Positions 16,301-21,280 of a stretch of DNA of 21,280 nucleotides are shown here, one piece after another; position 1 is the stretch's first letter; each line of letters begins with the position of its first letter. Origin of the DNA: Bacillota bacterium (GTDB lineage: Bacteria > Bacillota > Clostridia > Christensenellales > Aristaeellaceae). The position numbers and the translations under genes were made by a program. Location: assembly GCA_023404715.1 (NCBI GenBank), contig JAEYAR010000157.1, forward strand, positions 1 through 21,280. Reading direction: 5' to 3'. Below the pieces are notes generated by a model. That model did no database searches. It was not told where the DNA came from and was given only the letters and a program-made list of their open reading frames with translations.

Positions 16301-16787
16301 CGGTCTGAACGATTTCCTCATCGTTCATCCGGCTGGACAGCGCGAGGAAGTCGCCCTCCCCAGATTCATAGCAGGCGTCGAGCGCATCCGCCAGCGCGCC
16401 TTCCCACAGAGGACGTACGGCGCTTTCGTCCCCGAGCCGGAAGGCGGGGTCGACGTCGGCGGCCTGAAAGTGCGCGCGCAGCACGGTCATGCAGAATTTG
16501 TGCAGCGTACAGATATCCGCGCGCTCGACGAGCGCGACCTGCTTTGCGAGCGCGAGATTCCCTTCGTCCGCCGCTTGACTGAACGCTTTGAGAATGCGGG
16601 CCCGCATCTCCGCGGCAGCGGCATTTGTAAACGTGACGATTAGCATGCGGTCGATGGAGGCGCCCTCGCGGCATAGGGAGAGAATGCGCTCGACGAGTAC
16701 CGCTGTCTTGCCGGATCCGGCGGCGGCGGCAACCAGAAGGCTGCTTTTGCGCGCGTCGATCGCGTCTTTCTGCTCCGTCGTCCACAT
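13305..16787 (-). CDS. addA: ATP-dependent helicase/nuclease subunit A (AddA)
   Basis: This 1160-residue protein is a UvrD-like helicase fused to a RecB-type nuclease. Walker A is AAAGSGKT (21-28), Walker B is FVDEYQDSS (376-384), with GDVKQSIYRFRQADP just after. A C-terminal nuclease site comprises GVVD (Asp1096), DYKTD (1109-1113) and a following QIELYARAL. Length is slightly below the usual 1200 or so. With AddB it unwinds and resects double-strand breaks up to a Chi site and loads RecA. A very acidic run lies at about 499-520, probably a linker. GGAGGG is placed 7 nt before the ATG. AddB is normally encoded directly upstream of AddA, but here the upstream region is a divergent intergenic region. 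Confidence 0.97.
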   Translation of the reverse strand: MWTTEQKDAIDARKSSLLVAAAAGSGKTAVLVERILSLCREGASIDRMLIVTFTNAAAAEMRARILKAFSQAADEGNLALAKQVALVERADICTLHKFCMTVLRAHFQAADVDPAFRLGDESAVRPLWEGALADALDACYESGEGDFLALSSRMNDEEIVQTVESLYAFLLSRSDPWEWLDLAIADCAPDAQALAQSSATGVLMEEARAHLAQCERYLGTEKLCAAGFPAYEAVAEQDASLLHGLKDAAGIGYEALRQAFLGVSFARLPAGKAAKQMDGEASADFREARDAFKAVIQKKLSKLLESSLLEAAADICAMQPALRGLRTLLKTFHTLFQAAKAERNLLDFNDLEHRALRALADDAVADALRAHYDAIFVDEYQDSSAIQEALLARIAQADNLFFVGDVKQSIYRFRQADPTLFLEKYARFSDRPEAVERRIDLNRNFRSRKNILEAINLVFSYCMRSDVTEIAYDDSARLYAGLKHPDEDAPVELHLLADGEEDAEDEEEDADEAAEDAALEGVEQEASLACARIKSLLGTPLWDEKQNAYRPVTYRDIAILMRSTQRSAPKVARLLLSQGIPAFCDAGEGYFDMPEVRMMLDILRVIDNAAQDEPLLAVLHGPAARLTDEELAAIRIAAPEGSYAQAARAYASREDELAKRLSAFYEHLAQWRLLARHQPLSRFILGLMDETGLYARAGALPGGAGRQANLRLLVLRAEEYEASQGGGLYGFLRLAERLHRSEDSRTAKTLGEGEDVVRILSMHKSKGLEYPIVIALGLGKRFNTRSLNERLLLHPQLGLGVKCIDPEMRVVRATLPQAAIRLKLLRESLAEETRILYVAMTRARDRLILIGRVKGFDKRLRRWAQPMDSLSVRTITTPLDMLMPPLVHAGVGQSSASQAVTAGVSRWLFTVHHALPTLETAHDSAAELRMRLLDIEQAPVPCADIAQALLWRPQLQAADALPAKTSVSAIVRGKSTEAGLPETMRCPQYMEQRALSGPQRGTVFHAALRAMDLRRLRESTDGYLPEILRTLDRLTAQGALTAEERAAVNASDINLFFASTIGQRLLASARAEREWPFNWRMTDDMGRTALVQGVVDCCFIEAGAWVLLDYKTDSAQDVAAVIARYRPQIELYARALHEITGIPVRERALYLTQKRRAYVC

Positions 16788-16816
16788 AACGATCCCTCCA
16801 TTTTTCTGATGTACGT

Positions 16817-16845
16817 ATTGTATTGTTTCACGTGAAACATTGCAA
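16817..16845 (-). promoter_or_regulatory. Predicted addA promoter, with parS in its spacer
   Basis: On the minus strand, TTGCAA (16845-16840, four of six matches) and TACAAT (16822-16817, five of six) are separated by 17 nt. The 16-bp parS copy at 16824-16839 fills that spacer except for one base. Transcription would start near 16810, leaving a leader of about 23 nt with the GGAGGG site. Confidence 0.6.
16824..16839. promoter_or_regulatory. parS site 1 (ParB/Spo0J binding)
   Basis: TGTTTCACGTGAAACA is a perfect 16-bp palindrome that fits the bacterial chromosomal parS consensus exactly. ParB binds it, loads as a clamp and spreads, recruiting SMC for origin segregation. Confidence 0.93.
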
Positions 16846-16858
16846 GCCCGGCGCCGAA

Positions 16859-16874
16859 TGTTTCACGTGAAACA
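16859..16874. promoter_or_regulatory. parS site 2 (ParB/Spo0J binding)
   Basis: This is a second exact copy of the same 16-bp palindrome, 35 bp centre to centre from the first. No promoter element overlaps it. Confidence 0.93.
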
Positions 16875-16955
16875 TTATCGCGCTCCTACCTGATTCGTGC
16901 GGCGTCCGAACACATAGAATGATAGCGGGCCGCCGGCACTATCAACGAAAACCAT

Positions 16956-16971
16956 TGTTTCACGTGAAACA
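16956..16971. promoter_or_regulatory. parS site 3 (ParB/Spo0J binding)
   Basis: A third exact copy lies 97 bp from the second, nearer to the glycogen phosphorylase side but about 50 bp short of its predicted promoter. Three identical 16-mers in 148 bp cannot be chance. Confidence 0.93.
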
Positions 16972-17007
16972 AAAGGCGGAATAGCGAGAAAAGATTTGGG
17001 CATCTTA

Positions 17008-17036
17008 TTGCTTGGGATGGTTAGATGTGGTATGAT
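17008..17036 (+). promoter_or_regulatory. Predicted extended -10 promoter for glgP
   Basis: TATGAT (17031-17036) is preceded by TGG, forming an extended -10 element. A weak -35 (TTGCTT, 17008-17013) is 17 nt upstream. The start point would be near 17043. Confidence 0.6.
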
Positions 17037-17042
17037 AAAGAT

Positions 17043-17211
17043 TACGTGAGTCCAAGCAAAACATTACGGCCACGAGGGGCGAGGGTAACTGCGGGGGAAG
17101 CGCCCGCTGGCAATGCTGTCTACCAAGCCCTTGATCATAAGCCTCGGCCGGAAGGCCGATAGTCGAACGGGAATCGATGCCCCGCTCGCAAACAAAAAGG
17201 AGGACATTTCA
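17043..17211 (+). promoter_or_regulatory. GC-rich leader of glgP, unassigned structure
   Basis: About 170 nt separate the predicted start point from the glgP ATG. Visible hairpins are GCGGG/CCCGC (17091-17095 and 17103-17107) and TCGGCC/GGCCGA (17144-17149 and 17154-17159) closed by a GGAA tetraloop of the stable GNRA class. No T run follows either. The frame of glgP is open through the second half of this leader, but without a ribosome binding site. No known riboswitch was recognised. Confidence 0.35.
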
Positions 17212-19671
17212 ATGCCGCTCATGCCGGAATACAATAGGGAATCGATCAAGACATCCATCCTGGGTAAGCTGCAGCGATACGATGGCTGCTCGCTGGAAGA
17301 GGCTACGCCCAAACAGGTATACAAGGCGGTCGCCTCGACGGTGCGCGACCAGATCATGCAGAAATGGCGCTTTGAAAAGGAAGAGCGCAAGAACGAAAAG
17401 GCGAAGCGCCTGTATTATCTGTCCATCGAATTTTTGACGGGGCGCTGGTTGCACAACAACATGCTGAATCTTTGCGCCACGGAGGACTATAAGGCCGCCT
17501 TCAAGGACCTGGGGATCCAGATGGAGGACGTGCTCAGAGAAGAGCCGGAGCCCGCGCTGGGCAACGGCGGTCTGGGACGCCTCGCCGCCTGCTTCATGGA
17601 TTCGCTCGCCACGTTGGACCTGCCGGCGATGGGTTGCTCGATTCGTTACGAATACGGCCTGTTCCGCCAGCGCATCGTCGACGGCCAACAGGTCGAGCTG
17701 CCGGACAACTGGCTGGAGTACGGCAACTCCTGGGAGATCCCCGCGCTCGAGGATGCGGTGGAGATCCACTTCGGCGGAACGGTCGAGGAGGAGTGGGTGG
17801 ACGGCAGGCTGCGGACCACGCTCAAGGACTACAAGACGGTCATCGCCGTACCGTATGACATGCCGGTCGTCGGCTACGATTCGGACGTGGTGGACTGCCT
17901 GCGTATGTGGAGCGCCCGCTCTCCGCAGCGGATCGATCTGGCCTCCTTCAGCCGAGGCGATTTTGCGCGTGCGGCGGAGGAGCGCGAGCTGGCAGAGGTC
18001 ATCTCTAAGGTGCTCTATCCGGAAGACAAGCACTACGAAGGCAAGATGCTCCGCCTCAAACAGCACTACTTCTTTACCTCCGCGACGCTGCAATATGCGA
18101 TCAAGGATTATAAGCGCACCTACGGCGACGACCTGTCGCAGCTACCCGACAAGGTCGCCTTTCACATCAACGATACGCATCCGGGCCTCGTGATACCTGA
18201 GCTCATGCGTATTCTGGTGGACGAAGAGGGGTTGTCCTGGGAGCAGGCGGAGGATCTGACGGTGCGTTCCGTCGCCTATACGAACCATACCATCATGCCC
18301 GAAGCCCTCGAGCGCTGGCCCGAGAACATGACGCGCGAGGTTTTGCCCCGGATCTATGCGATCTTGCAGGAGCTGAACCGCCGCCTGTGCGCCCGCCTGT
18401 TCGAGCGCTTCCCGGGCGAGTGGGACCGTATCGGCGGCATGGCGATCCTGGCCTACGACCAGGTGCACATGGCCAACCTGTGCATCGCCTACAGCCATAG
18501 CGTCAACGGCGTATCGCAGCTGCACGGCGAAATCCTCAAGCAGCAGACGTTCCGCGATTACTATACCGTCATGCCCGAAAAGTTCTCCGCCATCACCAAC
18601 GGCATTACGCCGCGCCGGTGGCTAATGCTGGCGAACCCGAAGCTCTCGGCGCTTTTGGATGAGAGCATTGGGGAGGGCTGGCACGGCGATATCGAGCAGC
18701 TGCGAAACATCCTGCCGCTGCGCGACGACGCCGCGTTCCGCGACGCGTTTGCCCGCGTCAAGCTCGATAACAAGGTGCGCTTTGCGAATTGGCTCGAACA
18801 GAAACAGGGTGTGAAGATCGACCCGAATACGCTCTTCGACGTGCAGGTCAAGCGCTTGCACGAGTACAAGCGCCAGCTTCTCAACGCGATCCACATTCTC
18901 GTCCTGTACAACCGGATCGACGCGGACCCGAACTATCAGATCGCCCCGCGCACGTTTATCTTCGGCGCCAAGGCGGCGCCGGGTTATACGCGCGCGAAAC
19001 AAATCATCCGCTTCATCAACGTCATCGCGCAGCTGATCGAGCGTCACCCGCGCGCCAGCCGGATGATCAAGGTTGTCTTCCTGGAGAACTACGACGTATC
19101 CACCGCCGAGATGCTGATGCCGGCGGCGGAGGTCTCCGAGCAGCTGTCCACCGCGAGCAAGGAAGCCTCCGGCACGGGCAATATGAAGTTCATGATGAAC
19201 GGCGCGGTGACGATCGGCACCATGGACGGCGCGAACGTGGAGATTCACGACGAGGTCGGCATCGACAATATCTACATCTTCGGCATGCGCGCGCACGAGG
19301 TCGAGGCGCTCTACGCGGCGGGCACGTACAACTCCGCCCTGATCTTCGAGACAAACCAGGAGATCCGCAAGGCGCTGACGATGATGATCGACGGGTCGCT
19401 CACGCCGGAGAACCCGATTGTCTTCCAGGATCTGTATCATGCGCTGCTGTTCGGGGAATACGGCAACATGGCGGATCCGTACCTCGTGCTCAAGGATTTC
19501 GGATCCTACTCCATGGCGCAGCGCCGCCTGAACGACGATTATCTCGATCAGGAGAAGTGGCAGCGCAAGGCGATCACGAATACGGCGTGCTCCGGCGTGT
19601 TCTCGTCGGACCGCACGATCGCCGAGTATAATGACCGGATTTGGCATCTGAAAGCGCTCAAAAAGCGGTAA
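17212..19671 (+). CDS. glgP: Glycogen/starch/alpha-glucan phosphorylase
   Basis: This 819-residue enzyme of glycosyltransferase family 35 releases glucose 1-phosphate from the non-reducing ends of glycogen or maltodextrin using phosphate. The pyridoxal-phosphate lysine is Lys659 in SGTGNMKFMMNG. Other family signatures are the N-terminal RLYYLSIEFLTGR, the EPEPALGNGGLGRLAACFMDSL segment in two parts, FHINDTHP, and ITNGITPRRW. Length is normal for the bacterial enzymes. The frame is open upstream to 17113, but the start is set at 17212 by AAGGAGG (17197-17203) 8 nt before the ATG. It is a single-gene unit, bounded by its own promoter and a terminator; no other glycogen gene is nearby. It is a cytosolic enzyme of reserve polysaccharide breakdown. 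Confidence 0.97.
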   Translation: MPLMPEYNRESIKTSILGKLQRYDGCSLEEATPKQVYKAVASTVRDQIMQKWRFEKEERKNEKAKRLYYLSIEFLTGRWLHNNMLNLCATEDYKAAFKDLGIQMEDVLREEPEPALGNGGLGRLAACFMDSLATLDLPAMGCSIRYEYGLFRQRIVDGQQVELPDNWLEYGNSWEIPALEDAVEIHFGGTVEEEWVDGRLRTTLKDYKTVIAVPYDMPVVGYDSDVVDCLRMWSARSPQRIDLASFSRGDFARAAEERELAEVISKVLYPEDKHYEGKMLRLKQHYFFTSATLQYAIKDYKRTYGDDLSQLPDKVAFHINDTHPGLVIPELMRILVDEEGLSWEQAEDLTVRSVAYTNHTIMPEALERWPENMTREVLPRIYAILQELNRRLCARLFERFPGEWDRIGGMAILAYDQVHMANLCIAYSHSVNGVSQLHGEILKQQTFRDYYTVMPEKFSAITNGITPRRWLMLANPKLSALLDESIGEGWHGDIEQLRNILPLRDDAAFRDAFARVKLDNKVRFANWLEQKQGVKIDPNTLFDVQVKRLHEYKRQLLNAIHILVLYNRIDADPNYQIAPRTFIFGAKAAPGYTRAKQIIRFINVIAQLIERHPRASRMIKVVFLENYDVSTAEMLMPAAEVSEQLSTASKEASGTGNMKFMMNGAVTIGTMDGANVEIHDEVGIDNIYIFGMRAHEVEALYAAGTYNSALIFETNQEIRKALTMMIDGSLTPENPIVFQDLYHALLFGEYGNMADPYLVLKDFGSYSMAQRRLNDDYLDQEKWQRKAITNTACSGVFSSDRTIAEYNDRIWHLKALKKR

Positions 19672-19690
19672 AAGCGTACCATTCTACGGA

Positions 19691-19723
19691 ATATGCTGCT
19701 CTCGCACCGGCGGGGCAGCATAT
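19691..19723 (+). terminator. Intrinsic terminator after glgP
   Basis: ATATGCTGC (19691-19699) pairs with GCAGCATAT (19715-19723), and the pairing can extend inward with G-U and C-G pairs. TATATTTTT follows a few bases later, 20 nt after the stop. The T run is slightly displaced, so termination may be partial. Confidence 0.75.
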
Positions 19724-19762
19724 CCTGTATATTTTTAACATATTAAAGTGATAAAAAAGATG

Positions 19763-19791
19763 TTGACAAGCGCGTAGACATGCGCTACAAT
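19763..19791 (+). promoter_or_regulatory. Sigma-A promoter of the Trp T-box operon
   Basis: TTGACA (19763-19768) is exact, TACAAT (19786-19791) matches five of six, and the spacer is 17 nt. The inferred start near 19798 lies just before the T-box stem I. Confidence 0.87.
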
Positions 19792-19811
19792 ACAGACAAC
19801 TTCAGATCAAA

Positions 19812-20071
19812 CCGTGGAGAAAAGAGGAGTACATGTCCTCGATGCTTTCAAGCGAGCTGCGGAGAGTGCGAGCGCGGCAAGATAGAGACATGGAATGGGC
19901 TTTTCGAGGGTCTTCCTGAAACATGCAAGTAGGGAAGAACGGGGGAGCGAACCCGTGATCAGGTCGCGGCGCATGCTTGTGCGCACAGAGAGGGCCGTAA
20001 GGCCAAGATGAGTGGTACCACGGATCGAAAAATCCGCCTCATGCTTCGATAGGAGCATGAGGCGTTTTTTT
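19812..20071 (+). promoter_or_regulatory. T-box riboswitch, tryptophan specifier
   Basis: The leader has the ordered T-box landmarks. These are the GAGAAAAGAGGAGTA element at the base of stem I (from 19817), AGCGAGC with the matching GTGCGAGC distal segment (19851-19874), and GAA followed by the specifier TGG (19896-19898, Trp) in the specifier loop. Next come AAGTAGGGAAGAACGGG with stem III, and the T-box bulge TGGTACCACG (20013-20022), which captures the free acceptor end of uncharged tRNA. A terminator hairpin closes the leader. Uncharged tRNA-Trp should stabilise the antiterminator and switch on the downstream transporter when tryptophan is scarce. The Trp reading relies on GAA-NNN spacing; the downstream TrpX-like gene agrees with it. 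Confidence 0.93.
20035..20071 (+). terminator. Regulated terminator of the T-box leader
   Basis: An 11-bp stem (20035-20045 with 20054-20064) and an 8-nt loop are followed directly by seven T residues (20065-20071). It forms when the tRNA is charged and the antiterminator does not. Confidence 0.95.
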
Positions 20072-20113
20072 AATCAGACGAGAAAAGACGAGAAGAGAAT
20101 GGAGGAACCCCAC

Positions 20114-21088
20114 ATGAAAAAGTTGCTTTGTATCTTAACCGCCCTGACGATGATGATGACCGCCTGCCTGGCGCTGGCGGAGGAGACCTATACCATCGGC
20201 ATCGCACAATTTGCCGTGCACGGCTCCCTGGACAACTGTCGCGAGGGCTTTCTCGCGGGCCTGGCCGAAAACGGCATCGTAGAAGGCGAGAATTTAAAGA
20301 TCGAATATCAGAACGCGCAGGCGGACATGGGCATCACCAACCAGATCGCCCAGCAGTTTGTCTCGGGCAAGGTCGACCTGATCTGCGCCATCGCGACGCC
20401 GATCGCCCAGGCCTGCTTCAACGCGGCGGACGGAACGGACATCCCGACGATTTACACCGCCGTCACCGACCCGGTCGCAGCGATGTTGGCGAAGGCGGAC
20501 GGTACGGCGAGCGGCAACGTCACCGGCACGAGCGACAAGCTGCCGATCGAGGCGCAGCTAAAGATGATCCGCGCGCTGATGCCGGAGGCGACGAAGATCG
20601 GCATCCTTTACTCGACCAGCGAGGTCAACAGCGAGAGCGCGATCAAGGAATACGAGGCGCTTGCGCCGGATTACGGCTTTGAGATCGTGGTCAGCGGCAT
20701 CAGCGCCACGCCCGACATCCCGCTCGCGCTCGACGCGCTGCTGCCCAAGGTGGATTGCCTGACGAATCTGACGGACAACACCGTCGTATCCTCCCTGGCG
20801 GTGCTGCTGGACAAGGCGGGCGCCGTGGGCAAGCCGGTATTCGGCAGCGAGGTCGAACAGGTAAAGCTGGGCTGCGCGGCGAGCGAGGGCCTGGAGTACT
20901 TCGAGCTGGGCAAGCAGACCGGCGCGATGGCGGCCAAGGTGCTCAAGGGCGAGGCCAAGGCGGAGGACATCCCCTACGAGATCATCGCGGACAGCAGCCT
21001 GTACGTAAACTACGAGGCGCTGTCGGCGGCCGGCATCGAATTGCCCGAGGATATGACCGCGCGCGCGATCGACGTATCGAAGCTATAA
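20114..21088 (+). CDS. trpX: ABC transporter substrate-binding protein, TrpX-like (tryptophan uptake)
   Basis: This 324-residue secreted protein belongs to the ABC_sub_bind group typified by streptococcal TrpX. It has the GIAQFAVHGSLDNCREGF opening, the DLICAIATPIAQA segment, the KIGILYSTSEVNSE hinge region and a closing ELPEDM. The signal region ends either at Cys18 (Met-Thr-Ala-Cys, a poor lipobox) or at Ala22 (Leu-Ala-Leu-Ala, signal peptidase I style), so anchoring is uncertain. The ATG at 20114 has GGAGG 8 nt upstream; the frame is open further upstream through the terminator, which rules out the earlier start. The Trp T-box directly before it and the TrpY-like permease after it both support tryptophan as the ligand. 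Confidence 0.88.
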   Translation: MKKLLCILTALTMMMTACLALAEETYTIGIAQFAVHGSLDNCREGFLAGLAENGIVEGENLKIEYQNAQADMGITNQIAQQFVSGKVDLICAIATPIAQACFNAADGTDIPTIYTAVTDPVAAMLAKADGTASGNVTGTSDKLPIEAQLKMIRALMPEATKIGILYSTSEVNSESAIKEYEALAPDYGFEIVVSGISATPDIPLALDALLPKVDCLTNLTDNTVVSSLAVLLDKAGAVGKPVFGSEVEQVKLGCAASEGLEYFELGKQTGAMAAKVLKGEAKAEDIPYEIIADSSLYVNYEALSAAGIELPEDMTARAIDVSKL

Positions 21089-21102
21089 GCGGGAAGACGC
21101 TC

Positions 21103-21224
21103 CCCCAAACCTTGTGCATAAGGGATGCATCCCTTATGAATCCCTCCTTCGCGCCGCGGCGCGGTGGTGGGATTGTCAAGGGGCGACGCCCCTTGACCGG
21201 GGGTTTGGGGCGCGTAGCCCCAAA
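21103..21224 (+). repeat. Highly structured intergenic element between trpX and trpY
   Basis: Several inverted repeats are packed here. CCCCAAACC (21103-21111) pairs with GGTTTGGGG (21202-21210). A perfect 22-bp palindrome lies at 21117-21138, and GCGCCGCGGCGC at 21151-21162 is another. GTCAAGGGGC/GCCCCTTGAC (21175-21184 and 21188-21197) is a tight hairpin. TTTGGGGC/GCCCCAAA (21204-21211 and 21217-21224) shares bases with the long-range pair and ends at the ribosome binding site of the next gene. This looks like a REP- or MITE-like repeat, or a translational control structure. No T run is present. Confidence 0.65.
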
Positions 21225-21241
21225 AGGAGGATTGCCCGAAG

Positions 21242-21280
21242 ATGGGTATTGTGCTGGGTACGATTGAACAGGGACTGATT
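21242..21280 (+). CDS. trpY: ABC transporter permease, TrpY-like (5' end only)
   Basis: Only 13 codons are in the window: MGIVLGTIEQGLI. This matches the usual opening of the permeases that pair with TrpX-type binding proteins, which begin with a Leu-Gly-Thr-Leu-Glu-Gln-Gly-Leu-like segment entering the first membrane helix. AAGGAGG (21224-21230) sits 11 nt before the ATG, a slightly long spacing. The gene runs off the right edge. Expression depends on the upstream Trp T-box and possibly on the structured spacer directly before it. Confidence 0.72.
   Translation, partial: MGIVLGTIEQGLI

Noticed and set aside
16824..16971. The CACGTG palindromes as Noc sites, transcription terminators or insertion-sequence ends
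   Set aside because: They match parS exactly. The Noc site has a different core (CCCGGG), there are no T runs, and no transposase is present.
17113..17211. 33-codon N-terminal extension of glycogen phosphorylase
   Set aside because: No ribosome binding site at the upstream ATG, and a strong AAGGAGG before ATG 17212.
18622..19647. 341-codon open frame antisense to glgP
   Set aside because: The plus strand is unambiguous glycogen phosphorylase. The antisense product is low-complexity, rich in Arg, Asp, Val and His, as expected for a shadow frame.

Overview
The window looks like a chromosomal segment of an anaerobic, moderately GC-rich Firmicute, most likely a clostridial or Christensenellales-like gut or rumen bacterium. 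The evidence is a T-box riboswitch with a tryptophan specifier, AGGAGG-type ribosome binding sites before nearly every gene, perfect sigma-A promoters, an AddA-type recombination helicase-nuclease, an LplB/LplC-type sugar importer, an oxygen-sensitive glycyl radical enzyme, and three perfect parS sites. The genus cannot be named from sequence alone.

Positions 1-12,113 hold a divergent carbohydrate locus. On the minus strand, 3587 down to 11 encodes two LplB/LplC-like permeases and a large extracellular solute-binding protein, with no ATPase nearby. On the plus strand, 4047-12,062 is a tight five-gene operon: a divergent GH32-like glycosidase, a xylulokinase-like FGGY sugar kinase, a canonical cytosolic GH32 beta-fructosidase, a short PflA-like radical-SAM activase, and a glycyl radical enzyme (GRE). 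Two perfect sigma-A promoters lie back to back between the two arms. The simplest reading is import of a fructosyl-containing oligosaccharide, cytosolic hydrolysis, phosphorylation of a released sugar, and a radical-mediated step on a sugar-derived substrate. The GRE is not an ordinary pyruvate formate-lyase: its active-site loop is Gly-Cys-Gln-Glu and its glycyl loop is RIHGTF instead of the usual RV(S/A)GY. This is the best candidate here for an undescribed pathway.

Positions 12,117-16,787 (minus strand) form a housekeeping operon: addA, a PHP-family phosphatase resembling histidinol-phosphatase, and a small two-helix membrane protein. It converges on the GRE operon at a long GC-rich hairpin. 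No addB is visible. The divergent intergenic region 16,788-17,211 carries three exact copies of the ParB/Spo0J site parS in 148 bp, one of them exactly inside the spacer of the predicted addA promoter. This suggests that the segment lies in the origin-proximal part of the chromosome.

Positions 17,212-19,671 encode glycogen phosphorylase, followed by a hairpin terminator. Positions 19,763-20,071 hold a sigma-A promoter and a complete Trp T-box leader ending in an intrinsic terminator. This controls a TrpX-like substrate-binding protein and, after a strongly structured 153-nt spacer, a TrpY-like permease cut off by the window end. No tRNA, rRNA, insertion sequence, prophage or CRISPR array was seen.
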